Below, in pieces: positions 19,790 through 28,216 of a DNA stretch of 64,000 bases. The stretch is from Saprospiraceae bacterium. Its GTDB lineage: Bacteria > Bacteroidota > Bacteroidia > Chitinophagales > Saprospiraceae. Within the stretch, counting starts at the first letter, position 1; each line of letters opens with the position of its first letter. The stretch covers positions 214,623-278,622 of the forward strand of contig JADKBS010000009.1 of assembly GCA_016714985.1 (NCBI GenBank), read 5' to 3'. A model generated the notes under the pieces. It was not told the origin of the DNA, did no database searches, and saw nothing but the letters and a program-made list of their open reading frames with translations. The position numbers and the translations under genes were made by a program.

Positions 19790-22015
19790 ATGCTTCAAAT
19801 AATGAACAAACCTTTGTACCTTTTAATCGAGGACTCGATACGTTTTTTCCGAGAGCGGCAACTAAAAAAAGCGGTTAATGCAGCCCAAATTGCCCTCGAA
19901 TTTGGAAACACTGACACATCTGACTCAGATGGGCTTGTCAGGGTACACCTTCAGCTTTCCCTTGTTTACAGTACCAATGCCCTCTACCAATGTGATCCCT
20001 CCTATTATTCTAAGGCATACTCCCACTTGCAGGAAGCCAAGGCAATTAGTAACAAACTCAAAAACAACGAAACAACCGTCGGAGTTTTTTTGATCGAGGG
20101 TCAATACTATCTGAGTACAAAAGACTATTCGGAATGCAGGGCATGTTTTGAAAATGCCTTGAAAATGTCGAAGGCATCTGACGCTCAAATCTTAGCCCAT
20201 TCAGGCTTAGCAGCCCTGTGTATCGCCAATAACAATGTGGCCGACGCCTTGATACATGCCAAGACCATTGAAACTTTGCTGAATGGTACTGCGAAGGCCA
20301 ATGCGCCATTGCTTTGGGCAGAGATGTACCAGATATACTCGCAGTCGTATATTCTTCAACAAGAATATTCGAAGTCCTTGGAGATGAGCCAAGAATTGCT
20401 GCAATTGGCGAAGATAGGAGGAGATGCAGAAAAGGAGGTCATTGCACTTCGCAATATTGCAGTGGTTTGCGGGGTGAAGTCCAACTACAAAATCGGGATG
20501 CAGTATTTCTTGGAGGCACTCACCAAATGCGAGGCCATAGGGTACAAGGAATTGATAGTTCATATTCAAATCAACATCGGAACGCTGTACGCACATCTTT
20601 ATAATTACGAGGAGGCCATAAAACGGTACGAGAGCGTACTTGGGAATCATAGTGAGGTGCTCGACCCAAAAACCAGAACGGTGGTCTTCAACAACCTCGG
20701 CAATATTTACCTGACCTCTGAGCAGCCTGAAATTGCCCTTGACTTTTTCCAGAAGGCCAATCGGTTGGCTAGCGAACTCCAATTCCAGGAATTGTTGGCG
20801 TATTCGACCGCACAATTGGGGCGAACTAATATTGCCCTCAACCGCATGGATGAAGCAAAATCGAACAGTATGGCTGCCCATAAAATGTTCGACAAATTGG
20901 CTACTTCCAATGGCAAGCAAATCAATCTTTTGAACCTTGCAAGCCTTGCATTTGAAGAACTTCAATTTGACCAAGCCTATGAATATGCCATGACTGCTGC
21001 AGCTTTGTCGAGGCAAATCAAGGATGATTCCTCTGAAATAAAGGCTTACAAACAATTGGCTCAGATCTTCAAACTGAGGGGGGATTTTGAACAGGCTTTT
21101 GAATACCAAGAAAAATATGCAACAATTCAAGAGGAGTTTTCCAGGGTACAGCGCACCCGACACAACCTCGACATGGAAATTAGGCATGCCATTCGGGAGC
21201 AGCAAAAGGAAATCGAGCTTTTGACCAAGGAGAATGAATACCAATCACAGCTGCTTTACCAAGGAGAGAAGATTGCACGGCAAAACGATGAGCTATTGAG
21301 GGCCAATGAAGACTTGAGACAGTTCGCCTACATTGCCAGCCATGACTTGAAAGAGCCGTTGCGCATGATTGGCTCATTCTCACAAGTAATTCACAAGATT
21401 GCCAAGCCACATCTTTCTGAAAAAGACCAAGAATACTTCAAGTTTGTTTTGGAAGGAGTCACCCGAATGAACAACCTATTGGATGGATTGCTGCGGTATT
21501 CGGTCATCAGCCAAAATTCGGATGAGTTGGTAAGCGTTGACTTAAATGAGGTACTTACCCTTTGCATGGCCAACCTAAAAATCCGAATCGTGGAGACCGA
21601 TGACATTATTGAGCGGGGATTGCTGCCAACCATAAAAGGTGTACAACAGTTGTATGTGCAACTTTTTCAAAACCTGATTTCCAACGCCATCAAATTCGTT
21701 GAAAAAGGAAAGCAGCCTCAATTGCGAATCACTTCCTTCGAAACACCGGAACACCATATCATAGGCGTTACAGACAACGGCATCGGGATTTCCGAAGAAA
21801 ACCAGACCAAGATTTTTGAGATATTCAAGCGCCTCCATCACCAGAGCGAATACGAAGGCACAGGAATCGGGTTGGCCATTTGCCAGAAAATCATGAACCG
21901 AATGAATGGCAGCATCAAGGTTCAATCGGAACTCGGTAAGGGAACAACTTTTTCGTTAATCATCCCAAAAGAGCTGAAACAGCCGACAAATAGCCATGTC
22001 CAACCCTTACCTTGA
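19790..22015 (+). CDS. Soluble TPR sensor histidine kinase
   Basis: Cytosolic sensor kinase of 741 aa with no signal peptide or membrane helix. Residues about 40-450 hold tetratricopeptide-like repeats (YEEAIKRYESVLGN, VVFNNLGNIYLTSEQPEIAL). A coiled coil covers about 455-510. The HisKA dimerisation domain has the phospho-acceptor His in FAYIASHDLKEPLRMIGSFS. The HATPase domain has LFQNLISNAIKFVEKG (N box), VTDNGIGISEE (G1) and GTGIGLAICQKIMNRM (G2). This layout is common in Bacteroidota phytochrome-like kinases, and the TPRs probably sense a protein partner. A second ATG four codons downstream is also possible. No cognate regulator is adjacent. The 3' end overlaps the convergent amidohydrolase gene by 9 bp. 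Confidence 0.92.
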   Translation: MLQIMNKPLYLLIEDSIRFFRERQLKKAVNAAQIALEFGNTDTSDSDGLVRVHLQLSLVYSTNALYQCDPSYYSKAYSHLQEAKAISNKLKNNETTVGVFLIEGQYYLSTKDYSECRACFENALKMSKASDAQILAHSGLAALCIANNNVADALIHAKTIETLLNGTAKANAPLLWAEMYQIYSQSYILQQEYSKSLEMSQELLQLAKIGGDAEKEVIALRNIAVVCGVKSNYKIGMQYFLEALTKCEAIGYKELIVHIQINIGTLYAHLYNYEEAIKRYESVLGNHSEVLDPKTRTVVFNNLGNIYLTSEQPEIALDFFQKANRLASELQFQELLAYSTAQLGRTNIALNRMDEAKSNSMAAHKMFDKLATSNGKQINLLNLASLAFEELQFDQAYEYAMTAAALSRQIKDDSSEIKAYKQLAQIFKLRGDFEQAFEYQEKYATIQEEFSRVQRTRHNLDMEIRHAIREQQKEIELLTKENEYQSQLLYQGEKIARQNDELLRANEDLRQFAYIASHDLKEPLRMIGSFSQVIHKIAKPHLSEKDQEYFKFVLEGVTRMNNLLDGLLRYSVISQNSDELVSVDLNEVLTLCMANLKIRIVETDDIIERGLLPTIKGVQQLYVQLFQNLISNAIKFVEKGKQPQLRITSFETPEHHIIGVTDNGIGISEENQTKIFEIFKRLHHQSEYEGTGIGLAICQKIMNRMNGSIKVQSELGKGTTFSLIIPKELKQPTNSHVQPLP

Positions 22016-23299
22016 TTTGTACTTCGCTTGGTACCTTCTATAAAGCATTTCCTGTTTATTGTTCAAATCTATATCCCGGCCTTGGATGAAGGCCCTTGTC
22101 AACTTGCAGCTGCGCATGTCCAAGGCATCGCCTTCGCTGATGAAAAGGGTGGCGTCCTTGCCCACTTCAATCGTACCTACAGTTTTAGATATGCCCAATA
22201 TATCGGCAGTACTGCCCGTCAAGGCACGCACCGCTTCCTCGTAGGGCAATCCATAGCCAACGGCTTGGCCCGCCTGAAAGGGAAGGTTGCGCTGTTGCCA
22301 AAAGCCGCCGTGGGCAAAACACCATTTTATGCCAGCCTTGTGCAAAATGGTGGGCGTCTTGAAGGGCTGGTCAATATCTTCATCTTCACGAGATGGAAGT
22401 TGGTGGGTACTGGTAAATACAACGGGGACATTGTGCTCTCTTAGGAAGTCGGTCACCAACCAAGCATCGTAGCCACCTATAATGGTAGCTTTAAGTTGGA
22501 ATCGCTCCGCAAAAAGCACACCTTCCTGCATCGCAGGCGCAGCATTGGTATGGATAAACAATTTTTTTGTTCCATCAAAAAGCCCCTGCATGGCTTCCAA
22601 TTTCAGGTTTTTGGCCTTGGTAGCAGGGCTTTGCCCATAAGCCAATGCTTGCTGGAAAAAATCGTCAAGCTCGCGCAGCTGATTGGCATACTCCGCATTC
22701 TTTTCTGTACGGCTCTCCTGCCAGTTCCAACGGGTGGCGTTTGGCCAATTGAGGTGAATCGCAAAATCGGTGGCGTATGCGGCATCCTCCCAGTTCCAAG
22801 CATCCAAATGCACGATGCTTGATTGGCCAGAGATTCGCCCCCCCGAAGGAGTGACCTCAGCCAGCAGCACCCCCATAGATCGAACGGTTGGCGTCACTTC
22901 CGAGTCGGTGTTGTAGGCAATGATGGAGCGTATGTTAGGGTTCAAAGTGCCAATCTCGTCGGCATCAGCGGTAGCCCTTACGGCGGAAATCTCCTGCAAG
23001 CCCAACTCAGTGTCAGGAGCGATAAAGCCCGGATAGAGGTGCTTTCCAGTTCCGTCAATGATTAAATGCCCGGGGAATCCCCTACCGGCAGCCATGTTGC
23101 CCACGAAGGTGATTTTACCTTGTTCAAAAGCAACATAGCTGTTCTCAATGACCTGTCCATTGCCCAGATGCGCCGTGGCATTGGTGATTAGGATCGGCTG
23201 GGCCTGCACAGGGGCAGGCACCGGCACCGATTGAGAAAAAGACAGATAGTGGGTAAGCACTATGAAAGCTGAAACCCATATAAACTGCATCAATTTCAT
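22007..23299 (-). CDS. Exported amidohydrolase-family protein
   Basis: Amidohydrolase-superfamily protein of about 430 aa with a signal peptide (MKLMQFIWVSAFIVLTHYLSFSQ). This Met at 23299 is chosen because the upstream GTG overlapping the previous stop would bury the signal. It has the N-terminal beta-sandwich entry (ILITNATAHLGNGQVIENSY), then LYPGFIAPDTELGLQEI where typical members have GFID.H.H, and the family-like C-terminus LTGSTADILGISKTVGTIEVGKD. The HxH metal ligands are therefore missing. Similar ligand-poor members occur in Bacteroidota and their activity is unclear. It follows the M15 peptidase gene and is probably cotranscribed with it. Confidence 0.8.
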   Translation of the reverse strand: MKLMQFIWVSAFIVLTHYLSFSQSVPVPAPVQAQPILITNATAHLGNGQVIENSYVAFEQGKITFVGNMAAGRGFPGHLIIDGTGKHLYPGFIAPDTELGLQEISAVRATADADEIGTLNPNIRSIIAYNTDSEVTPTVRSMGVLLAEVTPSGGRISGQSSIVHLDAWNWEDAAYATDFAIHLNWPNATRWNWQESRTEKNAEYANQLRELDDFFQQALAYGQSPATKAKNLKLEAMQGLFDGTKKLFIHTNAAPAMQEGVLFAERFQLKATIIGGYDAWLVTDFLREHNVPVVFTSTHQLPSREDEDIDQPFKTPTILHKAGIKWCFAHGGFWQQRNLPFQAGQAVGYGLPYEEAVRALTGSTADILGISKTVGTIEVGKDATLFISEGDALDMRSCKLTRAFIQGRDIDLNNKQEMLYRRYQAKYKSR

Positions 23300-23346
23300 G
23301 GCAGAAATGCTCTTTTGGCCCGCTTGAATGAAGCCTTTAAAAAAAA

Positions 23347-24102
23347 TCACATCAACTTGGCTACCTCAAAGTGCATCCCATCAAGGCGACTGAAATGGCC
23401 ACCCCAATAAAACCCATTTTTGTTGGCGATGTCCACCATCTCCCGAACACAGCCCTTCTCACCAACGAGTGCGGGAACCTGCCCGAGCTTGTTCCAAGCA
23501 TAATTGATGTCGAAAGCAGAGCCAAAAGAGTGATTGCTCAGCACTTTGCGACTCCCTCGAACATAACGTGGCACAAAAGAGCCTTCCCAAGTGAGGATGT
23601 TCTTCATCAAACCCGCTTTTTCCCAATCAACGAACAATTTCGCCAATTGGTCGGAAGCCAGTCTGTGGAATTGGATTTTTCCACTTTGCGGAGTGCCTTT
23701 TATGCTTTTCAACTGCGGTATTTCCACCCGCTCGATGTTCTTCTCTGCCCAACCATCGGTGATGATGATGGCTTCAGTGCCGTCGCCAGCAGACCTGAAC
23801 TTGAAGTTGCCGAAGATTTTGGCCCGTGCCGAATTGCCGACCAAAGGTGTGAATTCCGGCTTTTTCGGGTACTCAAAGGCCTCTTTTAGGCGATAGCCCG
23901 CCCTGAATGCAGCGAGGTAAGTTTTAGGGCCAACCTCGCCGTCGGTTCCAAGGCCATTGGCCTCCTGGAACTTAACGGTGGCATTGTGCGTCTTCGGCCC
24001 AAAATCGCCATCGGCGACAATATGGTTGTAGCCAAGGCCAATCAGAAAGTATTGCCAGCGGGTAACTTGTGGGCTGTTGGAGCCTAACTTTATTGTTTCC
24101 AT
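23347..24102 (-). CDS. Peptidoglycan-binding M15-family peptidase
   Basis: Cell-wall enzyme of 251 aa. Residues 1-70 form a PG_binding_1 domain (QVTRWQYFLIGLGYN, DGDFGPKTHNATVKFQEANGL). The C-terminal half is an M15_4 D-Ala-D-Ala carboxypeptidase or endolysin-like domain with the zinc ligands in SNHSFGSAFDINYAWN and DGMHFEVAKL. There is no obvious signal peptide, so export may need another route or the enzyme may act on lysis. Its stop overlaps the GTG of the following longer frame. It was considered as a phage endolysin, but no other phage genes are nearby. Confidence 0.85.
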   Translation of the reverse strand: METIKLGSNSPQVTRWQYFLIGLGYNHIVADGDFGPKTHNATVKFQEANGLGTDGEVGPKTYLAAFRAGYRLKEAFEYPKKPEFTPLVGNSARAKIFGNFKFRSAGDGTEAIIITDGWAEKNIERVEIPQLKSIKGTPQSGKIQFHRLASDQLAKLFVDWEKAGLMKNILTWEGSFVPRYVRGSRKVLSNHSFGSAFDINYAWNKLGQVPALVGEKGCVREMVDIANKNGFYWGGHFSRLDGMHFEVAKLM

Positions 24103-24412
24103 AATTTGAAAGGAAATTGAGTTAAAAATCGGGGCGCAACTTAGGTCAATATTTTATCATTTCCAAAGATATGAGTTAACCGCCATGAATAAGTGCCATA
24201 CAACCATCTGCAACGGGTCCGTTAGCTGTTGGCCATTTGCTTTTGGCATCAACATACGAGCCAAAGGCCAACAACAATTTCAAATGGACAAAACCTGATG
24301 CTCCAAAGTATAACATAGCGGTGTGTTTACGGCACGCTTTGCATTTATTGGCTCCACAATTCGCTACATTTGCCCATCCTTAAAATCCAGTATTTAAGAC
24401 TATAAAACATCC
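24103..24412 (+). promoter_or_regulatory. Intergenic region with promoter box and repeat word
   Basis: This 310-bp gap has no credible gene. From 24225 to 24275 it contains a hairpin-like word (TGTTGGCCATTTGCTTTTGGC with a GCCAAAGGCCAAC partner), which resembles the hairpin at 36706-36763. A TACATTTG box at 24365-24372 matches the Bacteroidota -7 consensus TAnnTTTG and would serve the M14 gene starting at 24413. The -33 element is not convincing. Confidence 0.5.
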
Positions 24413-26791
24413 ATGAAAAAAATCTTAGTATTTTGCTTTCTGGCAATCCAGACCACTGTGTTTTCCCAGCAATTTTCGAGGGTAAAAATTCAGCTTGATG
24501 ACACCCATACGTTGGTTCGGCTGGCGGACCTTGGTCTCGACGTTGACCACGGCAAGCACCAGCCGTTCAAGTACTTCATTGGGGAGTTCGAACGAGCGGA
24601 AATCCAACAAATGCAATCGCTGGGTTATCGAACCGAGGTTTTGGTTCACGACCTCCTAGCTCAGCGGCATGAACATTCGTCGGAAGCTACCCACGATCGC
24701 TCATTGCCGCCATGCGGCAACAGCCAACCCTCCACCGAATATGAGACGCCAATCAACTACGAACCAGGTGGAATGGGTGGTTATTTCAAATACCAAGAAT
24801 TGCTAGACATCTTGGACCAGATGGCACTGGATTACCCACATATCATAAAAGCCAAACAGCCGATTACCAGTGCCTACACCACCCACGAGGGAAGACCCGT
24901 CTTTTGGTTGAAAATCTCCGACAATCCTAACCAGAACGAGATCGAACCAGAAGTTCTTTACACTGGTGTACACCATGCCAGGGAGCCGAACAGTCTTTCC
25001 CAGATGATTTTCTACATGTGGTACCTTTTGGAGCGTTACGATACCGACCCCGAAGTGAAATACCTCGTTGACAACTCGGAACTGTACTTCGTGCCATGCC
25101 TCAATCCCGACGGTTATGTTTACAACGAAACCACCAATCCCAACGGTAGCGGCATGTGGCGCAAAAACCGGCGTGACAATGGCGATGGGACCTATGGTGT
25201 TGACCTCAACAGGAACTATGGCTTCGAATGGGGCTTCGACAACAATGGCTCCTCGCCGTCCACCAACTCGGCAACGTACCGTGGGCCTTCGGCCTTCTCA
25301 GAGCCTGAAACGCAGATGATGAGGGACTTCTGCCTTGCCCACAACTTCCAGATTGCCCTCAACTACCACACTTTCGGCGACCTGCTCATCTACCCATGGG
25401 GCTATGTGGACGGTGCTACGGTTGACCACCCGACCTTTTCCAGCTTTGGCCCGTTCATGGCTCGTGACAACAACTTCTTGAATGGCTTTGGGACGCAAAC
25501 GGTAGGCTACACCGTGAACGGCGACTCCGACGACTGGATGTATGGCGAGCAAACCGCAAAGGACAAAATCTTTTCCATGACCCCGGAAGTAGGTCCAGGC
25601 TTTTGGCCTTCCGCTGCTGAGATTGACGCCCTGAACAAATCTTGCATGACCATGAACCTGACCGCTGGGCATCTTGTGTTGAACTTTGGCTTGCTCACGC
25701 CCGGCGGCGATCGGGCTATCAGCGACCAAGTTGGCAATATCGTTTTTTCGTTGAAAAAAATAGGCTTAGCCCCCGGCCAACTGACCGTTAGGTTGGAACC
25801 AGTCAGTGACAATATCGCCGCAGTTGGAAGCCCTGCAAACTTTGGGCTGCTTCACTTGGACGAAGGCACTGGCAGCATCAATTTCACCCTAAAGCCTTCG
25901 GTACAGGAAGGCGAACTTATCCAGTTCGATTTGGTGCTGGACAACGGGCTTTACCAGTGGCGCCAACCGATCGAGCGCATTTACACGGCCAATGCCGTAA
26001 CTGCCATCTTTGACGCCGCCGACAACTTGGATGCGTGGGTAACATCGGATTGGGAAACCACCGATGAGGAATTCCACTCGGCCCCCACAAGCATTACCGA
26101 CTCACCGGATGGTGATTACCTACCAAATTCAATCAGTGAAATAACGCTCAAAAACCCCGTCACCATCAAAAACGCCAGCAGCGTACACCTCAGCTACTGG
26201 GCCAAGTGGAACATCGAAGAAGATGAAGACTACGCACAAATCCTCGGCAATTTTGCCGATACGGGCTACCAACCACTCTGCGGCAAATACTCAGAAGCTG
26301 GCACCAACGAGCAATCGTTCAATGTGCCGCTTTACGATGGAACCCAAACCAATTGGGTACGGGAAGACATAGACTTGACAGCATGGCTTGACCTCGACGA
26401 CGATAGCGTTAGTTTCCAATTTGCCTTCCGGTTGGTTGCCGACGAGTTCATTGAGTCTGATGGCTTCTATTTTGACGATTTCGAACTCAACGTTATTTAC
26501 AAAGATCTTTCTTCCAGCACCTTGAAGTTCGACCCAGCCAAGTTCAGGCTGACCTCAAGGCCCAACCCGGCCAGCGACTACGTGGTCATAGACCTAAAAG
26601 GAGAAAACATAAATGCCAAAGAAATGAAGCTGGAAGTGTTCAATTCCTTCGGTCAAATGGCTGCACAGCAAAAAGTGAACGGTCAGTTGTTCAAGCTGGA
26701 AACCACAGGTTGGCAATCCGGCATTTACCAATACCGGCTCTCCGTTGATGGCTTATGGCTGCCAGCAGGCCGGTTCATGGTTTCCAAATGA
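24413..26791 (+). CDS. Secreted M14 zinc carboxypeptidase with T9SS sorting domain
   Basis: Exported carboxypeptidase of 792 aa, intact. It has a signal peptide (KKILVFCFLAIQTTVFSQ), a short propeptide, then the M14 domain: zinc motif H188-x-x-E191 in GVHHAREPNSLS, VPCLNPDGYVYN, substrate-binding WRKNRRDNGDGTYGVDLNRN, third zinc ligand H319 in ALNYHTFGDLLIYPWG, and catalytic E392 in SMTPEVGPGFWPS. After residue about 430 come Ig-like and jelly-roll-like domains. A T9SS type A domain ends the protein (RLTSRPNPASDYVVIDL to FMVSK). It should trim C-terminal residues from peptides made by the secreted endoproteases encoded in this window. Confidence 0.94.
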   Translation: MKKILVFCFLAIQTTVFSQQFSRVKIQLDDTHTLVRLADLGLDVDHGKHQPFKYFIGEFERAEIQQMQSLGYRTEVLVHDLLAQRHEHSSEATHDRSLPPCGNSQPSTEYETPINYEPGGMGGYFKYQELLDILDQMALDYPHIIKAKQPITSAYTTHEGRPVFWLKISDNPNQNEIEPEVLYTGVHHAREPNSLSQMIFYMWYLLERYDTDPEVKYLVDNSELYFVPCLNPDGYVYNETTNPNGSGMWRKNRRDNGDGTYGVDLNRNYGFEWGFDNNGSSPSTNSATYRGPSAFSEPETQMMRDFCLAHNFQIALNYHTFGDLLIYPWGYVDGATVDHPTFSSFGPFMARDNNFLNGFGTQTVGYTVNGDSDDWMYGEQTAKDKIFSMTPEVGPGFWPSAAEIDALNKSCMTMNLTAGHLVLNFGLLTPGGDRAISDQVGNIVFSLKKIGLAPGQLTVRLEPVSDNIAAVGSPANFGLLHLDEGTGSINFTLKPSVQEGELIQFDLVLDNGLYQWRQPIERIYTANAVTAIFDAADNLDAWVTSDWETTDEEFHSAPTSITDSPDGDYLPNSISEITLKNPVTIKNASSVHLSYWAKWNIEEDEDYAQILGNFADTGYQPLCGKYSEAGTNEQSFNVPLYDGTQTNWVREDIDLTAWLDLDDDSVSFQFAFRLVADEFIESDGFYFDDFELNVIYKDLSSSTLKFDPAKFRLTSRPNPASDYVVIDLKGENINAKEMKLEVFNSFGQMAAQQKVNGQLFKLETTGWQSGIYQYRLSVDGLWLPAGRFMVSK

Positions 26792-26865
26792 AAAAACATG
26801 TAAAAAAACCGTTCAGCAGCCCAGTTTTTTCTTATTAGAAAATAGTATTTACAAAAAGCAGTGAC

Positions 26866-26873
26866 TATCTTTG
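26866..26873 (+). promoter_or_regulatory. -7 promoter box for rplU-rpmA
   Basis: TATCTTTG fits the Bacteroidota -7 consensus TAnnTTTG and lies about 70 bp before the rplU start, after an A/T-rich stretch. No clear -33 TTG is seen at the expected distance. Confidence 0.5.
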
Positions 26874-26944
26874 CGCCCGTTTTTGAAAGGCGATTTCGCA
26901 AATCAAAAGCAAGCAAACAAAATTTTAAATCAAAAATTTTCATC

Positions 26945-27259
26945 ATGTTCGCAATCGTAACCATAGCCGGTCAGCAATTCAAAGTGGCGGAAGGTCAGGA
27001 GATCTTCGTCCACCGGTTAGAAGCCGCAGAAGGGGACAACGTTTCGTTCGACCAGGTACACCTGATTGACAGCAGCGGCTCCGTCAATGTCGGCACGCCG
27101 ATAGTGAAGGGCGCCTCAGTGGGCGCTACTGTCCTCAACCCGCTCGTAAAGGGCGATAAAGTCATCGTTTTCAAGAAGAAGAGGCGCAAAGGCTACCGGG
27201 TAAAAAAGGGCCACCGCCAACAATTCACGAAACTGAAAATCAATTCAATTACTGCCTAA
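26945..27259 (+). CDS. rplU: 50S ribosomal protein L21
   Basis: Ribosomal protein of 104 aa of the large subunit. The start at 26945 gives the family N-terminus MFAIVTIAGQQFKVAEGQEI. Signature blocks are VGTPIVKGASVGATVLNPL and KKKRRKGYRVKKGHRQQFTKLKI. It ends soon after the core (NSITA) and has no C-terminal extension. In many Bacteroidota the L21 protein carries a helix-hairpin-helix tail, but here that tail is on the adjacent L27. It forms an operon with rpmA, 70 bp downstream. Confidence 0.97.
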   Translation: MFAIVTIAGQQFKVAEGQEIFVHRLEAAEGDNVSFDQVHLIDSSGSVNVGTPIVKGASVGATVLNPLVKGDKVIVFKKKRRKGYRVKKGHRQQFTKLKINSITA

Positions 27260-27329
27260 TTGCTGGGCGTCATTCTTCGCTGGCGCAAAACAAGCGCCGG
27301 TCAATTTTCAACCATTAAAAATTTAAAAA

Positions 27330-28034
27330 ATGGCACATAAGAAAGGGGAAGGTTCAACCCAGAACGGCCGGGACAGTAATGCGAAACGACTCGGCGTAAA
27401 ACTTTATGGCGGCCAGCAGGCCGTAGCTGGCAACATCATCGTGCGCCAGCGTGGCACCAAGTTCCACCCAGGTGAGCATGTTTACATGGGCAAGGACTAC
27501 ACGCTTCATGCAGGCGTTGCCGGCGCAGTGAAGTTCACGAAGAGCCGCCGGGACCGCACTTTCGTGAGCATCATCCCGTTTGATGTTCCCGAGACCATCG
27601 CTCCGATGAAGCCACAACCAAAACCAGCAGTGGTTAAGGATAAGCCAGCACCAGTAGCAGCCGCTCCTGTGGCAGTAAAAGAAGCACCAGCACCAGTTGT
27701 GGCAGTTGAAGAAACTGCACCGGTAGCTCCAGTAGCCGCTGCCGCACCCGCCGCTGGCAAGCCAGACGACCTCAAGAAAATTGAAGGCGTAGGCCCAGCC
27801 ATCGAAAAGTTGCTTAATGCCGCAGGAATCACTACATTTGCAGGAATGGCCGCCACAGCACCAGAACGGATTAAAGAAATCCTTGTTGAGGCTGGCTCAC
27901 GTTTCGGCTTCCACGACCCAACCACCTGGCCACACCAAGCAGGCTTGGCCGCCGATGGCAAATGGGATGAGCTAAAGAAATTGCAGGATGAACTTGATGG
28001 AGGGAAGGCAGTTTCCGCTCAGGAAGAGGAATAA
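27330..28034 (+). CDS. rpmA: 50S ribosomal protein L27 fused to a C-terminal HhH domain
   Basis: The first 88 residues are a normal L27 (MAHKKGEGSTQNGRDSNAKR, GNIIVRQRGTKFHPGEHVY). L27 lies near the peptidyl-transferase centre. The usual length is about 85-90 aa, but this protein has 234. Residues 90-145 form an Ala/Pro/Val/Lys-rich flexible linker. Residues 146-225 form a helix-hairpin-helix-type domain (DDLKKIEGVGPAIEKLLNAA, TWPHQAGLAADGKWDELKKL). That domain is well known as a tail on L21 of many Bacteroidota; here it is on L27. The frame is uninterrupted and a terminator follows the stop, so the fusion is not a simple frame artefact. Confidence 0.93.
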   Translation: MAHKKGEGSTQNGRDSNAKRLGVKLYGGQQAVAGNIIVRQRGTKFHPGEHVYMGKDYTLHAGVAGAVKFTKSRRDRTFVSIIPFDVPETIAPMKPQPKPAVVKDKPAPVAAAPVAVKEAPAPVVAVEETAPVAPVAAAAPAAGKPDDLKKIEGVGPAIEKLLNAAGITTFAGMAATAPERIKEILVEAGSRFGFHDPTTWPHQAGLAADGKWDELKKLQDELDGGKAVSAQEEE

Positions 28035-28069
28035 TCCACACGATTAGTTTTAGTTTTCATAGCTTTATA

Positions 28070-28110
28070 TTTGGAGTCCTGTCTGTGCACAATAGACGGG
28101 ACTTTTTTTA
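28070..28110 (+). terminator. Terminator of rplU-rpmA
   Basis: A GTCCTGTCT / AGACGGGAC stem with one G-T pair and a 9-nt loop is followed by a run of seven T residues, about 40 bp after the rpmA stop. Confidence 0.8.
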
Positions 28111-28121
28111 GAAAGTGAGAG

Positions 28122-28216
28122 GGTGAGAGAAATTAGAGGGCGAGAGATGTGAGAGGGTGAGCAGCCGAAATGCCTGCTCACCCTCTCACATCTCTCGCCC
28201 TCTAATTTCTCTCACC
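28122..28216. repeat. Perfect 43-bp inverted repeat reaching into ftsY 3' end
   Basis: The left arm 28122-28164 and right arm 28174-28216 are perfect reverse complements over 43 bp with a 9-nt loop. Each arm is made of repeating GAGAGGGTGAGA-like words. The right arm contains the ftsY stop codon (28212-28214). It lies between convergent rpmA and ftsY. Confidence 0.9.

Noticed and set aside
23347..24102. Prophage endolysin
   Set aside because: The M15 plus PG-binding design fits endolysins, but no holin, tail, capsid or integrase genes are nearby.
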